A stretch of 64,000 nt of DNA from Sphingomonas alba (GCF_023516555.1 NZ_JAMGBD010000001.1:310001-374000), one strand, 5' to 3'. Shown: positions 1 to 9,331, counted from the first letter of the stretch. Program-made: numbers and translations. The notes: generated by a model from the letters alone, not told the origin.

Positions 1-2248
1 AGCCGTACCCGGCAAATTTGTCGATCAAGTCGAACAGCTCGTTGGCTTTGGCGGGGCCGATGTCGTTTTTCGCCGCCCCCTCGATGAAACGCGCGCGCTG
101 GGCGTCCATCTCCGACTGGATCTTCTTGCCCATGGCGCGGCGCAGGAGGTCGGCTTCACCCAGCGAGTAGCCGGCAAGCACCTGCGCCGCCTGCATGACT
201 TGTTCCTGGTAGACGAAGATGCCGTAAGTTTCCTTCAGCACTTCCTCGAGCATCGGGTGCGGGTAAGCGAGCGGGACGCGGCCGTTCTTGCGGTCGCCGA
301 ACAACGGGATGTTGTCCATCGGGCCCGGGCGATAGAGCGAGACGAGCGCGATGATGTCGCCAAAGCTGGTTGGCCGAACCTGGGCCAGCGTCCGCCGCAT
401 CCCTTCGGATTCCAGCTGGAACACGCCGACGGTGTCGCCGCGCTGCAGCAGTGCGTAGACGGCGGGATCGTCCCACGCGAGACCCGCAAAATCGACCTCG
501 ATCGCGCGCTGGGCGAGCAGTCGCTGGCCTTCCTTCAACACCGACAGTGTCTTGAGGCCAAGGAAGTCGAACTTCACCAGCCCCGCCGCTTCGACATATT
601 TCATGTCGAACTGCGTGACCGGCATGTCCGAACGCGGGTCGCGATAGAGCGGGACCAGCTGGTCGAGCGGGCGGTCGCCGATGACGACGCCGGCAGCGTG
701 CGTCGAGCTGTGACGCGGCAGGCCTTCCAGCTTCATCGCCAGGTCGAACAGGCGCTTCACGTCCTTGTCGGCGCGATATTCGGACTGCAGCTCCGGCACG
801 CCCTGCATCGGCCCACCGTCCTTGTCGCGGGCGCGCCCAAGGCTGCGTTCCAGCGTCCACGGGTCGGTCGGGTGGTTCGGGACTAGCTTCGCGAGACGGT
901 CCACCTGGCCATAGGGCATCTGGAGGACACGCCCCGTGTCTTTCAGCACTGCACGGGCCTTCAGGCGGCCGAAGGTGATGATCTGAGCGACCCGATCGCG
1001 GCCGTACTTACCCTGGACGTAGGTTATGACCTTGTCGCGGTGGGTTTCGCAGAAGTCGATGTCGAAGTCGGGCATCGACACGCGTTCGGGGTTGAGGAAG
1101 CGCTCGAACAGCAGGTTGAGCGCGATAGGGTCGAGGTCGGTGATGGTCAGCGACCAAGCAACCACGGACCCAGCGCCCGACCCGCGGCCCGGGCCGACCG
1201 GGATGTCGTTCGCCTTAGCCCATTGGATGAAGTCGGCGACGATCAGGAAGTAGCCGGCAAACCCCATGCGAATGATGACGTCGAGCTCGAAGTCGAGGCG
1301 CTCCGCGTAACCCGCTTTCTCTTCCTCGCTGCGCCCTTCAAGGCGGCGGGCGAGACCTGCGTGTGCTTCCCGGCGGAGCTCATCGTCCTCGTGCTCGGAC
1401 AGGCGCGGCAGGATCGGCTTGCGGCTTGGCGCGGCGACGGCGCAGCGCTGGGCGATAACGGAGGTGTTGGCGATGGCCTCCGGCAGGTCGGCGAACAAGG
1501 CGATCATCTCGCCGCCGCCCTTTAGCCAGGCTTCCGGCGAGGAGGTCGGCCGCTCGGCATTTTCGACGTAGGTCGAATTGGCGATGCAGAGCATAGCGTC
1601 ATGCGCCGCGTGAAAGCTCGGCTCGGCATATTGCGCGGGGTTTGTGGCGACCAGCGGCAGGTCCATCGCATAAGCGAGATCGATGAGGGCAACCTCTGAC
1701 GCTTCCTCGATCGGATCGCCACGCCGGCTGATCTCGATGTAGAGGCGATCAGGGAACAAGGCCTTGAGCCTGCCGGCATAGCTGCCCGCCTTGTCCGCCT
1801 GCCCGTCGGCGAAGAGGCGGGCAATGGCCCCCTCGCCACCCGCCGTCATGGCAATCAGACCGTCAGTCTGCCCCTCGAGTGCCTCGAACGGCACATGCGG
1901 GTCCTCATGCGCCGGTCGGTCGAGGTGCGCTGCCGAGACCAGTTTGCAGAGATTGTCGTAGCCGATTTCGTCCTTGGCGAGCAGGGCCAGCCAGTCGATC
2001 TTGCCCGTAGGGCCGATGTCGGCAGGCCGTGCTACCGCCAGCAACGTGCCGATGATCGGCTGAATGCCCTCCGCCTTGGCCGCGTCGGAAAAGCCCATGA
2101 CGCCGTAGAGGCCATTGCGGTCGACGATGGCTACCGCCGGGGAACCGAGCTTCTTGACCTGTTTGGCGATCGCCTTCGGCTCGATCGCGCCTTCGAGCAT
2201 CGTGTAACTGGAAAAGACTCGCAGAGGTACGAAAGGCGCAACCGACAT
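1..2248 (-). CDS. dnaE: DNA polymerase III alpha subunit (partial, 3' end off the window)
   Basis: Replicative polymerase catalytic subunit; about 749 N-terminal residues are present, against about 1,150 for the family, and the gene runs off the left edge. The ATG at 2248 gives an N-terminus aligning with the DnaE PHP domain. The palm carries PDFDIDF at residues 393-399 and KFDFLGLK with D561, which match the catalytic aspartate sites of the E. coli enzyme. The PHP start reads FVPLRVFSSYTMLEG where E. coli has FVHLRVHSDYS, so two metal-site histidines are Pro8 and Phe12 and the PHP site looks inactive. It is last in a minus-strand series after proS-lolC-lolD-gpx. Confidence 0.96.
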   Translation of the reverse strand, partial: MSVAPFVPLRVFSSYTMLEGAIEPKAIAKQVKKLGSPAVAIVDRNGLYGVMGFSDAAKAEGIQPIIGTLLAVARPADIGPTGKIDWLALLAKDEIGYDNLCKLVSAAHLDRPAHEDPHVPFEALEGQTDGLIAMTAGGEGAIARLFADGQADKAGSYAGRLKALFPDRLYIEISRRGDPIEEASEVALIDLAYAMDLPLVATNPAQYAEPSFHAAHDAMLCIANSTYVENAERPTSSPEAWLKGGGEMIALFADLPEAIANTSVIAQRCAVAAPSRKPILPRLSEHEDDELRREAHAGLARRLEGRSEEEKAGYAERLDFELDVIIRMGFAGYFLIVADFIQWAKANDIPVGPGRGSGAGSVVAWSLTITDLDPIALNLLFERFLNPERVSMPDFDIDFCETHRDKVITYVQGKYGRDRVAQIITFGRLKARAVLKDTGRVLQMPYGQVDRLAKLVPNHPTDPWTLERSLGRARDKDGGPMQGVPELQSEYRADKDVKRLFDLAMKLEGLPRHSSTHAAGVVIGDRPLDQLVPLYRDPRSDMPVTQFDMKYVEAAGLVKFDFLGLKTLSVLKEGQRLLAQRAIEVDFAGLAWDDPAVYALLQRGDTVGVFQLESEGMRRTLAQVRPTSFGDIIALVSLYRPGPMDNIPLFGDRKNGRVPLAYPHPMLEEVLKETYGIFVYQEQVMQAAQVLAGYSLGEADLLRRAMGKKIQSEMDAQRARFIEGAAKNDIGPAKANELFDLIDKFAGYG

Positions 2249-2308
2249 CGCGAAACTATGGGCCTTTGAGGCCGGACTTCAAAGCTTCGCAAAGCGCTTT
2301 TTCCACAA

Positions 2309-2827
2309 CTATTTGAAGTCGGGTAGCGTCGCTCTCCGGTAATAGAAATCGAACGCCGGCTGCCAGCTCTTGCCACCGTCGGTCGAATTCTCGGCCCACT
2401 GCCGGACTTCGCCATTCGGCATCAGCTGGTAATGCATAGAGACCAAAGCGTCCTTCGCGGGTCCGGCATAGTTCGCCCAGTTCCCGGTGATCGTCATGAC
2501 GCCATCCTTGAACCCGCCGTCAAGATCGACGCGCGTGCCGCTGCTGTCGATCCACACCTGGCGCCATTGTTTCAGCTTGGAGTCGTAGAAGCTCAGCGAA
2601 CCGCCGCCGCCCGCAACCTCCTTGCCGACCGGCATCCAGTTCTCCCGGATGGCACAACCGGTATAGCGCTTTTCGATCAGCGAATGGGCGATGACCTGGT
2701 CAGCGCCCTTGGGACGTACCTCCCAGGAACCAACCCAGAAGTCCCATTGATGCGATTCAGGGCTGTTGCACCCCGGTGGGGCCGGCGGCGGCGCAGCAGC
2801 CTGAAGAGCAAGGACCAGAAGAAGCAT
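2309..2827 (-). CDS. Small secreted protein, DUF1579-like
   Basis: 172 residues. A short hydrophobic N-terminus (MLLLVLALQAAA) and a Pro/Cys stretch suggest export to the periplasm or a lipid-free secreted form. The mature part opens with HQWDFWVGSWEV, like the FDFWxGxW motif of DUF1579 and lipocalin-like secreted proteins, and is rich in alternating beta-type segments. The start is supported by GGAGG 8 nt upstream. It lies between gpx (68 bp upstream) and dnaE (60 bp downstream) and is probably co-transcribed. No enzymatic motif is visible and the biochemical role is unknown. Confidence 0.8.
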   Translation of the reverse strand: MLLLVLALQAAAPPPAPPGCNSPESHQWDFWVGSWEVRPKGADQVIAHSLIEKRYTGCAIRENWMPVGKEVAGGGGSLSFYDSKLKQWRQVWIDSSGTRVDLDGGFKDGVMTITGNWANYAGPAKDALVSMHYQLMPNGEVRQWAENSTDGGKSWQPAFDFYYRRATLPDFK

Positions 2828-2895
2828 TGGCGTTCCTCCTCGCCCACCAGACTAGGCCGGCGGGACAACCCCTCAACCACGATTCGACGAATGGC

Positions 2896-3375
2896 CTAGA
2901 GGACAGCCTCGATGTCGCGCTGCATATCTTCCGGCTTTGTCTGCGGTGCATAGCGCTTCAGCACCTTGCCGGTGCGGTCGACCAGGAACTTGGTGAAGTT
3001 CCACTTGATGACTTCGGAACCAAGCAGACCGGGCGCGTCCTGCTTAAGCTGCTTGTAGATCGGAGCGGCATTGGGACCATTGACGTTGATCTTGCCCATC
3101 AATGGGAAGCTGACGTCGTAGGTCAGCTTGCAAAAATTGGCGATTTCCTCGGCATTGCCGGGCTCCTGCGCGCCGAACTGGTTGCAGGGAAAGCCGACGA
3201 CGGTGAAGCCCCGGTCCTCATATTTCCGCTGCAGCGCCTCCAGGCCTTCGTACTGCGGCGTGAACCCGCATTTCGAGGCGACGTTCACGATCAGCAGGGC
3301 CTTGCCCTTGTAGGCTGACAAATCGGTCTCCGAACCGTTTGCAGCGGTAACGGGAATGTCGGTGATCGCGGTCAT
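2896..3375 (-). CDS. Glutathione peroxidase family thiol peroxidase
   Basis: 159 residues, usual length for bacterial GPx. It reduces hydroperoxides with a thiol donor, in such Cys-type enzymes often thioredoxin. The peroxidatic cysteine is C36 in [12 protein letters not shown]; the catalytic-tetrad partners Q66 (GFPCNQF), W125 and N126 (KWNFTKF) are present, and C82 ([11 protein letters not shown]) is placed as a resolving cysteine, so an atypical 2-Cys mechanism is likely. No signal peptide is seen. Its start overlaps the lolD stop by 4 bp (3372-3375), which indicates translational coupling within the proS-lolCD operon. Confidence 0.93.
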   Translation of the reverse strand: MTAITDIPVTAANGSETDLSAYKGKALLIVNVASKCGFTPQYEGLEALQRKYEDRGFTVVGFPCNQFGAQEPGNAEEIANFCKLTYDVSFPLMGKINVNGPNAAPIYKQLKQDAPGLLGSEVIKWNFTKFLVDRTGKVLKRYAPQTKPEDMQRDIEAVL

Positions 3376-4046
3376 TCCAGCACTCCTTCATGCAATCGTA
3401 CCACGCGGTCCATCTTGCGGGCGAGGCGCTCGTTATGAGTCGCGACCAGGGCCGCACTGCCCTCCCCTCTGACAAGCCTGAGGAATTCAGCGAGGACCGT
3501 ATCGGCGGTATGCTCGTCGAGGTTGCCGGTCGGCTCGTCGGCAAGAATGAGCGGCGGCCGGTTGGCGAGCGCGCGGGCGACGGCCACGCGCTGTTGCTCG
3601 CCGCCAGACAGTTTTGACGGACGGTGGTCCAGCCTTGCGCCAAGCCCGAGTTGGCCGAGCAATTCCTCGGCGCGGGACTTGGCGGCTTCGGGCTCGGCGC
3701 CGTGGATGACCTGCGGCAGGATGACGTTCTCCCGCGCGTCGAAGTCGGGCAGCAAATGGTGGAACTGGTAGACGAAGCCGAGCGCGTCCCGGCGCAGGTC
3801 GGTGCGGCCATCATCGTCAAGTTTCGATGCTTCCTTGCCGAGCAGCTTGATCGAGCCCGAGAAGCCGCCTTCGAGCAGGCCGACAGCCTGCAAGAGCGTC
3901 GATTTGCCGGAGCCTGATGGCCCCAGCAGGGCAACGATCTCGCCGGGCTGAACGGCAAGGTCGATGCCGCGCAGCACCTCTATGGTGACGTCGCCCTGGG
4001 TGAAGCTGCGCTTTAGGCCGGTAGTCTGGAGGACCGCATCACTCAT
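3372..4046 (-). CDS. lolD: Lipoprotein-releasing ABC transporter ATPase LolD
   Basis: 224 residues. ATPase of the LolCDE-type complex that extracts lipoproteins from the inner membrane for delivery to LolA. Walker A is GPSGSGKST at residues 42-50, the signature is [15 protein letters not shown], and Walker B is [12 protein letters not shown]. Its start overlaps the 3' end of the permease gene by 8 bp (4039-4046) and its stop overlaps gpx by 4 bp. The closest alternative would be a MacB/FtsE-like ATPase; the adjacent LolC-type permease argues for LolD. Confidence 0.95.
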   Translation of the reverse strand: MSDAVLQTTGLKRSFTQGDVTIEVLRGIDLAVQPGEIVALLGPSGSGKSTLLQAVGLLEGGFSGSIKLLGKEASKLDDDGRTDLRRDALGFVYQFHHLLPDFDARENVILPQVIHGAEPEAAKSRAEELLGQLGLGARLDHRPSKLSGGEQQRVAVARALANRPPLILADEPTGNLDEHTADTVLAEFLRLVRGEGSAALVATHNERLARKMDRVVRLHEGVLE

Positions 4047-5289
4047 AACGCAGCACCTGCACGGGATCGGTGCTCGCCGCCTTCCAGGCCGGATAGAGCG
4101 TGGCGAGGAACGACAGCACCAGAGCCAACAGCACGACCGTCAGCACCTCGAACGGGTCGGTCTTGGCCGGCAGCTCGGTCAGGAAGCGCACCGAGGGGTC
4201 CCAGAGGTTGGCGCCGGTCAAGAACTGGAAGGCATTCACGATCCCCTGGCGGAAGAAGAGGAACAGAGCACCTATGATAATGCCCAGCACGATGCCCAGC
4301 GAGCCGATGGTCACACCCACCGTCATGAACACCTTCATCAGGCCGCGGCGGCTGGCGCCCATAGTGCGGAGGATGGCGATGTCGCGGGTCTTGGCGCGGA
4401 CCAGCATGATCAGCGACGACAGGATGTTGAAGACGGCAACGAGGACGATGAGCGACAGGACGACGAACATCGCCACCCGTTCGATCTCCAGGGCCTCGAA
4501 GAGGGCCGAATTCATCTGCCGCCAGTCGGTGATAATGGCGCGGTCCTTTGCCAAGGGCTGCAGCGGCGCCAGAATCTGGCCGACCTTATCGGGATTGGTC
4601 ACCTGCACCTCGACCATGCCGACATCGTCGCCGAGCATCAGCAGGTTCTGTGCGTCCTGGATGGGCATGACGACGAAGGCATTGTCGTAATCGTACACGC
4701 CGACTTCAAAGATCGCGCCGACCTTGTAGCTGACAATGCGTGGGACGGTGCCAATCGGGGTCGCCCGGCCTTCCGGGCTGATCAGCGAGATTTCACTACC
4801 CGGATAGGCGCCAAGCGCCTCGGCGAGGCGCGAACCGATGGCGATATTGCCACTGCCGGGCGTGACCGTCTTCATGTCGCCCGACTTGACGTTTTCGTTC
4901 ATCGTCTTGTTCGTGCGAATGTCTTCGGGGCGAACGCCGCGAACCAGGACGCCTTCGACGCGGCCATTGGCTGATGCCATGAGCGGCTGCTCGATAAGGG
5001 GAGTCGCGGAGAGGACCCCGGGCGTTTTCTTGGCCGCGACCGCAATCTGTTCCCAGTTCGACAGGCGACCGTCGTAGCCCTGGATAACGGCATGACCGTT
5101 CAATCCGACGATCTTGTCAAAGAGTTCGGCACGGAAGCCGTTCATGACACTCATGACGATAATCAGGGCCGCAACGCCCAAAGCGACCGCGCCAAGGCTG
5201 ATGGCGGCGACCAGGAAGATGAACCCCTCGCCCTTTCCGGGGAGCAAGTATCTTTTCGCGATCATCCGCTCATAGCGGTTCAATATCAT
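4039..5289 (-). CDS. lolC: Lipoprotein-releasing ABC transporter permease, LolC/LolE family
   Basis: 416 residues. Inner-membrane permease of the lipoprotein sorting complex. One N-terminal membrane segment (about residues 22-48), a large periplasmic domain, then three C-terminal segments (about 270-300, 315-345, 375-400) give the usual FtsX/MacB topology. The N-terminus [19 protein letters not shown] is typical. Only one permease gene is present, as in many alphaproteobacteria where one protein serves for both LolC and LolE. The start forms a 4-bp ATGA overlap with the proS stop (5286-5289). Confidence 0.94.
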   Translation of the reverse strand: MILNRYERMIAKRYLLPGKGEGFIFLVAAISLGAVALGVAALIIVMSVMNGFRAELFDKIVGLNGHAVIQGYDGRLSNWEQIAVAAKKTPGVLSATPLIEQPLMASANGRVEGVLVRGVRPEDIRTNKTMNENVKSGDMKTVTPGSGNIAIGSRLAEALGAYPGSEISLISPEGRATPIGTVPRIVSYKVGAIFEVGVYDYDNAFVVMPIQDAQNLLMLGDDVGMVEVQVTNPDKVGQILAPLQPLAKDRAIITDWRQMNSALFEALEIERVAMFVVLSLIVLVAVFNILSSLIMLVRAKTRDIAILRTMGASRRGLMKVFMTVGVTIGSLGIVLGIIIGALFLFFRQGIVNAFQFLTGANLWDPSVRFLTELPAKTDPFEVLTVVLLALVLSFLATLYPAWKAASTDPVQVLRYE

Positions 5290-6608
5290 GCGCTAAGCCT
5301 CGTAAGCGCAGATTCAATGGAAAGTTCTTCGCGGTCCCCGGTGCGGCGATTCTTGAGTTCGACGACGCCCGACGCCAGCCCCCGCGGGCCTATGATGACC
5401 TGCCAGGGCAAGCCCATCAGGTCCATTCCGGCAAGCTTGGCCCCTCCCCGCTCGTCTCGGTCGTCGTAAAGGACTTCGACGCCCGCGTCATGAAGTGCGG
5501 CGTGAATCTTCTCGGCAGCACCGGCGCTGGCATCGTCATCCTGCCGCATGGTGACGATGCCGACTTTCCAGGGTGCGACTGCATCCGGCCAGACGATGCC
5601 GTTGTCGTCGTGGCTCGCCTCGATGATCGCGCCGACGAGTCGGGACACGCCGACGCCGTAGCTGCCCATCATCGGCGTCACCATGCCGCCATCGGGACCT
5701 GTGACCTTCAGGCCCATGGCCTTGCTGTACTTGTCGCCGAACGAAAAGATGTGGCCGACCTCGATGCCGCGGCCGGTGCGACGGCGTTCCTCGGCGACCT
5801 CCGACCAGCGGGCCTCGTCATGGGTCTCGTCGGTGGCCGCGTAGGTCGAGCTTACTTCGTCGAACATCGCTTGGAGGCCGGCCTTGTCGCCGTAGTCCAG
5901 CCCTGCGCGGTCAAGATCGATGGCCTCGAACGCGGCGTCATAGAAGACCTTACTTTCGCCCGTCGGCGCGAGGACGATGAATTCATGGCTGAGATCGCCA
6001 CCGATCGGGCCGGTCGCGGCCTTCATGGGCACTGCCTGGATCCCCAGGCGCTTGAAGGTGCGCAGATAGGCAAGCAGCTGCATATTGTAGCTGTGGCGGG
6101 CGCCCGCTTCGTCCACGTCGAAGCTGTAGGCGTCCTTCATCAGGAACTCGCGACCGCGCATGACGCCAAAACGCGGGCGCACCTCGTCCCGGAACTTCCA
6201 CTGGATGTGGTACAGCGTGCGCGGCAGGTCGCGGTAGCTCTTCATGTCATCGCGGACCAGCGCGGTCAGCATTTCCTCGTTGGTCGGGCCGTAGAGCATC
6301 TCGCGGTCGTGCCGGTCCTTGATGCGAAGCATTTCGGGGCCGTAGGCATCGTAACGGCCGCTTTCGCGCCATAGGTCGGCCGACTGGATGGTCGGCATCA
6401 GCATTTCGATGGCGCCGGCGCGGTCCTGTTCCTCGCGGACGATCTGCTCGATCTTCTTGAGTACGCGGAATCCCAGCGGCAGCCAGGCATAGATGCCAGC
6501 GGCGGTCTGCCGGACGAGGCCGGCGCGGAGCATCAGTTTGTGGCTGACGATCTGGGCGTCGGCGGGGCTTTCCTTGAGGACGGGCAGATAGGCTTTGGAG
6601 AGGCGCAT
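5286..6608 (-). CDS. proS: Prolyl-tRNA synthetase (short alphaproteobacterial type)
   Basis: 440 residues from the ATG at 6608 ([18 protein letters not shown]). The open frame extends to 6719, but the upstream residues do not look like family sequence. Class II synthetase charging tRNA-Pro in the cytoplasm. The catalytic core includes [19 protein letters not shown] and the class II motif 2 region [21 protein letters not shown]; an anticodon-binding domain ends the protein. The length fits the short form lacking the editing insertion. It is first gene of the proS-lolC-lolD-gpx series and its stop overlaps lolC. Confidence 0.96.
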   Translation of the reverse strand: MRLSKAYLPVLKESPADAQIVSHKLMLRAGLVRQTAAGIYAWLPLGFRVLKKIEQIVREEQDRAGAIEMLMPTIQSADLWRESGRYDAYGPEMLRIKDRHDREMLYGPTNEEMLTALVRDDMKSYRDLPRTLYHIQWKFRDEVRPRFGVMRGREFLMKDAYSFDVDEAGARHSYNMQLLAYLRTFKRLGIQAVPMKAATGPIGGDLSHEFIVLAPTGESKVFYDAAFEAIDLDRAGLDYGDKAGLQAMFDEVSSTYAATDETHDEARWSEVAEERRRTGRGIEVGHIFSFGDKYSKAMGLKVTGPDGGMVTPMMGSYGVGVSRLVGAIIEASHDDNGIVWPDAVAPWKVGIVTMRQDDDASAGAAEKIHAALHDAGVEVLYDDRDERGGAKLAGMDLMGLPWQVIIGPRGLASGVVELKNRRTGDREELSIESALTRLSA

Positions 6609-6846
6609 GGGCATGCGCTCTACTGAGGGCACCGGCGGCTGGCAATGCGGCGGCGATTGTGGCGGCGACGCCACAGGGTTGGCGCAAAAGCCGCTGTACT
6701 GTTGTTTAACAATGGTCAAGCGCCGCGAACCGGCTTAGCCAAGGCTCTACCGAGCGCCGGCCGGTCCGGAGGTTCGGGGAGGATGCCGGTCTTTTTGGCA
6801 GGCGCTTCAAGACTCCAAGGGGGCTGACGAGCAATCGTCACGCAGG

Positions 6847-6875
6847 ACGCCCGGATCGCCAGACGGTCCGGGCGT
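6847..6875 (+). terminator. Terminator-like hairpin
   Basis: ACGCCCGGA (6847-6855) pairs perfectly with TCCGGGCGT (6867-6875). Three more pairs including one G-U extend the stem inward, leaving a CCAGA loop. TTTGCATTT follows rather than a clean T-run, so termination would be only moderate in rightward transcripts. No gene reads into it from the left on this strand, so it would end an unknown short RNA or serve as a leader structure for the Crp/Fnr gene. Confidence 0.45.
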
Positions 6876-6903
6876 TTGCATTTGGCCGGGCGTTTGCATT
6901 TGG
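6868..6903. repeat. 18-bp perfect tandem duplication
   Basis: CCGGGCGTTTGCATTTGG occurs at 6868-6885 and again, back to back, at 6886-6903. The unit contains most of the 3' arm of the 6847-6875 hairpin, so the 5' arm has two possible partners. Confidence 0.95.
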
Positions 6904-6909
6904 ATTGTC

Positions 6910-6921
6910 TAACCTAGGTTA
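6910..6921. promoter_or_regulatory. 12-bp palindrome upstream of Crp/Fnr gene (operator candidate)
   Basis: TAACCTAGGTTA is a perfect inverted repeat 41 bp upstream of the GTG start at 6963. Its position suits an operator for autoregulation or another dimeric regulator. It does not resemble the CRP or FNR consensus, so the binding protein is not identified. Confidence 0.4.
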
Positions 6922-6962
6922 CCCTGGCGGAACGATCTGCGCACTTCGGGCTTGACCGAAGC

Positions 6963-7691
6963 GTGACCGTCAACATCGATCTGCTCATCCGCAAGCTTCA
7001 GGCCCGCCATGACCTCTCACGCGAAGAGGAAAGTGCCTTGCGCTCCATCCACTGGATCGAGCGCTCGTTCGAACGCAACCAGGTGATGGTCAGAGGGTCC
7101 GACGAGCTTCATCACAGCATGCTGCTTCTCAGCGGATTCGTTCTGCGCTCAAAGATCGCAGCCGACGGGTCGAGGCAAATTGTCGAAACGAACGTCGCAG
7201 GCGATTTTGTCGACCTGCACGGATTCATCCTCAAGCGCCTTGAGCATGAGATCAGCGCTGCGAGCCCCTGTGACGTCGCGCTCGCGCCCCACGACGACCT
7301 GCGCCGCATCACCAACGCCTTTCCTCGCTTGACACGGGTGCTCTGGTTCCAGACGCTGGTCGATGCCTCCATCCATCGCGAATGGATGCTGGTTCTGGGA
7401 AAGAAACGGAGCCGTTCGCGCATCGCGCAGTTCTTCTGTGAGATGCAGGCCCGTCTGAAGATTGTCGGCCTCGCAGACGCGAACGGATATGACCTTCCCT
7501 TTTTCCAGCAGGAACTGGCTGACATCACAGGCATGAGCCCGGTTCATCTCAATCGCTGTCTGAAAGAGCTGCGCGACGGTGGGCTCGTCACCTACCGCGC
7601 GGGCAGGGTAGAGATTCACGAACTTGCCAAATTGGGACGCGACGCTCAGTTCGACCCCGCTTACCTGCACATCGGCCACCACGAAATCTAG
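6963..7691 (+). CDS. Crp/Fnr-family transcriptional regulator
   Basis: 242 residues from a GTG start. The N-terminal half (about 25-140) is a degenerate cyclic-nucleotide-binding fold with GDFVDLHGFI; the C-terminal half (about 150-220) is an HTH_Crp winged helix with LADITGMSPVHLNRCLKEL as the recognition region. No FNR-type cysteine cluster is visible, so an oxygen-sensing FeS form is unlikely and the ligand is unknown. A CTTCGG/CCGAAG inverted repeat (6944-6961) sits directly against the start and no good Shine-Dalgarno is seen. The stop shares CTAG with the convergent protease gene. Confidence 0.9.
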   Translation: MTVNIDLLIRKLQARHDLSREEESALRSIHWIERSFERNQVMVRGSDELHHSMLLLSGFVLRSKIAADGSRQIVETNVAGDFVDLHGFILKRLEHEISAASPCDVALAPHDDLRRITNAFPRLTRVLWFQTLVDASIHREWMLVLGKKRSRSRIAQFFCEMQARLKIVGLADANGYDLPFFQQELADITGMSPVHLNRCLKELRDGGLVTYRAGRVEIHELAKLGRDAQFDPAYLHIGHHEI

Positions 7692-8632
7692 CCGCCTCGG
7701 CGCTCCTTTGGCAGCACGAGCGAAATCGTGCGATCCGCGAAATCGATGGCGACCTGGTCAAACCCGCTCAGCGCGTTCATGCCGAGCAGGATGGCGGGCT
7801 TCCGGTCGAGGCCAAGCAGGCGGAACGTATGCGCATCTGCGAACATCATTTTCAGACCCTCGAGCCGCGCCCCGCCAATTTCCAGCGCCTGAGCCGTGGC
7901 AAGTTCGCCTGGCAGCGACTGTCCCGTGACGGACACCAGGCTTGTGGGTTCCGACTGGCCAAGGCGTCCATGGCGGGCGAGGCGCTCCCGGAGCGCCAAA
8001 TTACCGACGGTCAGGGAAGATCCGGTGTCGAGGATCACGCTCACCCGTTCGCCGTCGACGATCGCATCGGTAATCACGAGACGCCCCTGTCGCGCCTTGG
8101 CACGGACGATGATCGCATCATCTTCAAGCTCCGCCCTGTCATTGCCTGAAAGAATGAGTAGGCGCTTCTGGCCAAAATCGAAGACGACTTGCTGGGATCG
8201 CAGCGAGTCGATGCCGAGGATACCGTCGGCGCCGATATTCGAGGCGTTGAGCATCGGCGCGCTGATATTCTTGACAGACCGCCGGCTCATTCGGAGCTCG
8301 GGCAGCAAGGCCATGCTGACCTGGCTCGCCCCGGTAGCGCTGTGCAGGATCGCCTTCGGCCGTTCGGAGAGTTTCAACTCACTCACCAGTTCACGCGAAA
8401 CGGACGTGCGTCCTGAACCCGTATCGACAAGAAACTGAAACGGCCGTGATTGGCCGAGCCTGACCGGCACGGTCATCCGGTCGTAGTGATCCGAGGCCAT
8501 GGCCAGGTCGGTCTCGTCACCGGTGATCGCGCCCGGTGGAGCCGGCACGGCCTCGTAATGCATGACGGGCGGCGGCTCCTGGCCGGCCAGGACCGGCGCG
8601 GCAAAAAGCATCCAGAGAGTCATGCATTTCAT
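7688..8632 (-). CDS. Secreted retropepsin-like aspartyl protease
   Basis: 314 residues with a signal peptide (MKCMTLWMLFAAPVLAG). Two DTGS motifs, D70 in FLVDTGSGRTSVS and D202 in VILDTGSSLTVG, each open a half-domain; the second half ends with LLGMNALSGF and LGLDRKPAILLG-type hydrophobic glycine strands. This two-lobed arrangement in one chain resembles bacterial periplasmic aspartyl-protease-like proteins (TIGR02281 type and relatives). The substrate is unknown. An ATG at 8623 is an alternative start. It is a single gene between a convergent regulator and a tRNA. Confidence 0.85.
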   Translation of the reverse strand: MKCMTLWMLFAAPVLAGQEPPPVMHYEAVPAPPGAITGDETDLAMASDHYDRMTVPVRLGQSRPFQFLVDTGSGRTSVSRELVSELKLSERPKAILHSATGASQVSMALLPELRMSRRSVKNISAPMLNASNIGADGILGIDSLRSQQVVFDFGQKRLLILSGNDRAELEDDAIIVRAKARQGRLVITDAIVDGERVSVILDTGSSLTVGNLALRERLARHGRLGQSEPTSLVSVTGQSLPGELATAQALEIGGARLEGLKMMFADAHTFRLLGLDRKPAILLGMNALSGFDQVAIDFADRTISLVLPKERRGG

Positions 8633-8678
8633 CGCAAGCGACGATGATACTATAGATTGGCGAAGCCCGGCAAAGGGA

Positions 8679-8755
8679 TGGTAGCGGAGGAGGGACTTGA
8701 ACCCCCGACACGCGGATTATGATTCCGCTGCTCTAACCAGCTGAGCTACTCCGCC
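8679..8755 (-). tRNA. tRNA-Met (CAT), elongator type
   Basis: 77 nt with encoded CCA. Acceptor stem GGCGGAG/CTCCGCT with A73, D-loop AGCTGGTTAGAG, anticodon loop ATCATAA, and TpsiC arm GGGGGTTCAAGTCCC. Position 1 pairs with position 72 as G-U, unlike an initiator tRNA mismatch. The elongator Met identity is preferred over tRNA-Ile(CAT) from the overall sequence pattern known in alphaproteobacteria. Confidence 0.9.
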
Positions 8756-8859
8756 CCAAAGGGCCGGTAAGCGTTTGGGAACGCTCCGAAGGCGCGCGAT
8801 ATAGCAGCCAATCCGCGCCGGTCAACGCGAGTGGCCCAGTGCGTAAGTTACGGGAACCG

Positions 8860-8888
8860 CCGCCTTTAACCCTCGTTAAGCGAGGCGG
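8860..8888 (+). promoter_or_regulatory. Hairpin containing a TTAA-N6-TTAA pair upstream of the 141-aa gene
   Basis: CCGCCT (8860-8865) pairs with AGGCGG (8883-8888); the loop carries TTAACCCTCGTTAA (8866-8879). The paired TTAA boxes resemble the alphaproteobacterial CtrA site (TTAA-N7-TTAA) but with 6 bp between boxes. The element ends 17 bp before the start codon at 8906, so it lies in the 5' leader or core promoter. Either a regulator site or an RNA hairpin is possible. Confidence 0.35.
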
Positions 8889-8905
8889 ATTGGAGAGAGC
8901 TTCGA

Positions 8906-9331
8906 ATGGACCCCCTCACCCCCCTCGACACCTTGTGCCGGATCATCCTGCGTGCGCGGGAATATGAGGCGCAGACGCCGACCGACTATGACGGCGGCGA
9001 GGCGGCCGAAAACGTCGATGGCGCCGATGAGGAAGCGCTTTCGGTCCTCGACGATTCGATCAACGATAGCGTCGAGGAAGAACTGAAGGCTGCCTTCGAA
9101 GACCTTGGCGAGGATCAGCTGGCGGAAGTCCTGGCGTTTTGCTGGGTCGGGCAGGGTACTTATGAAGCCGCGGATTGGGACGAGGCGATGGAAGAGGCCC
9201 AGTCGATCGTCAGCGACGGCGCCGACGGCGCGATCGACGAACTGATGGAGCAGCCGATGCTGGCCTCCGTGCTCGAATCGGGTCTAGCCGCCTTCGACCT
9301 TAGCTGCGACGGGATCGGCGATCTTTCCTAG
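8906..9331 (+). CDS. Acidic DUF3775-like protein
   Basis: 141 residues, strongly acidic (a run of Asp/Glu from residue 20 to 75), with no signal peptide or membrane segment. The pattern of an N-terminal helix, an acidic middle, and LAEVLAFCWVGQGTYEAADWDEAMEEA recalls the DUF3775 family of alphaproteobacteria; this match is from memory. The start is supported by GGAGAGAG about 8 nt upstream. The stop shares CTAG with the convergent ligase gene. Function is unknown. Confidence 0.82.
   Translation: MDPLTPLDTLCRIILRAREYEAQTPTDYDGGEAAENVDGADEEALSVLDDSINDSVEEELKAAFEDLGEDQLAEVLAFCWVGQGTYEAADWDEAMEEAQSIVSDGADGAIDELMEQPMLASVLESGLAAFDLSCDGIGDLS

Larger units (their letters stand above)
6609..6962. other. 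354-bp intergenic region with hairpin, tandem repeat and palindrome
   Basis: No protein or known structured RNA was recognised between proS (leftward) and the Crp/Fnr gene (rightward). Both promoters presumably lie here. It contains an 11-bp symmetric element TTGTTTAACAA near 6703, a strong hairpin at 6847-6875, an 18-bp perfect tandem duplication at 6868-6903, and a 12-bp palindrome at 6910-6921. An unannotated short transcript ending at the hairpin is possible but not shown. Confidence 0.7.
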
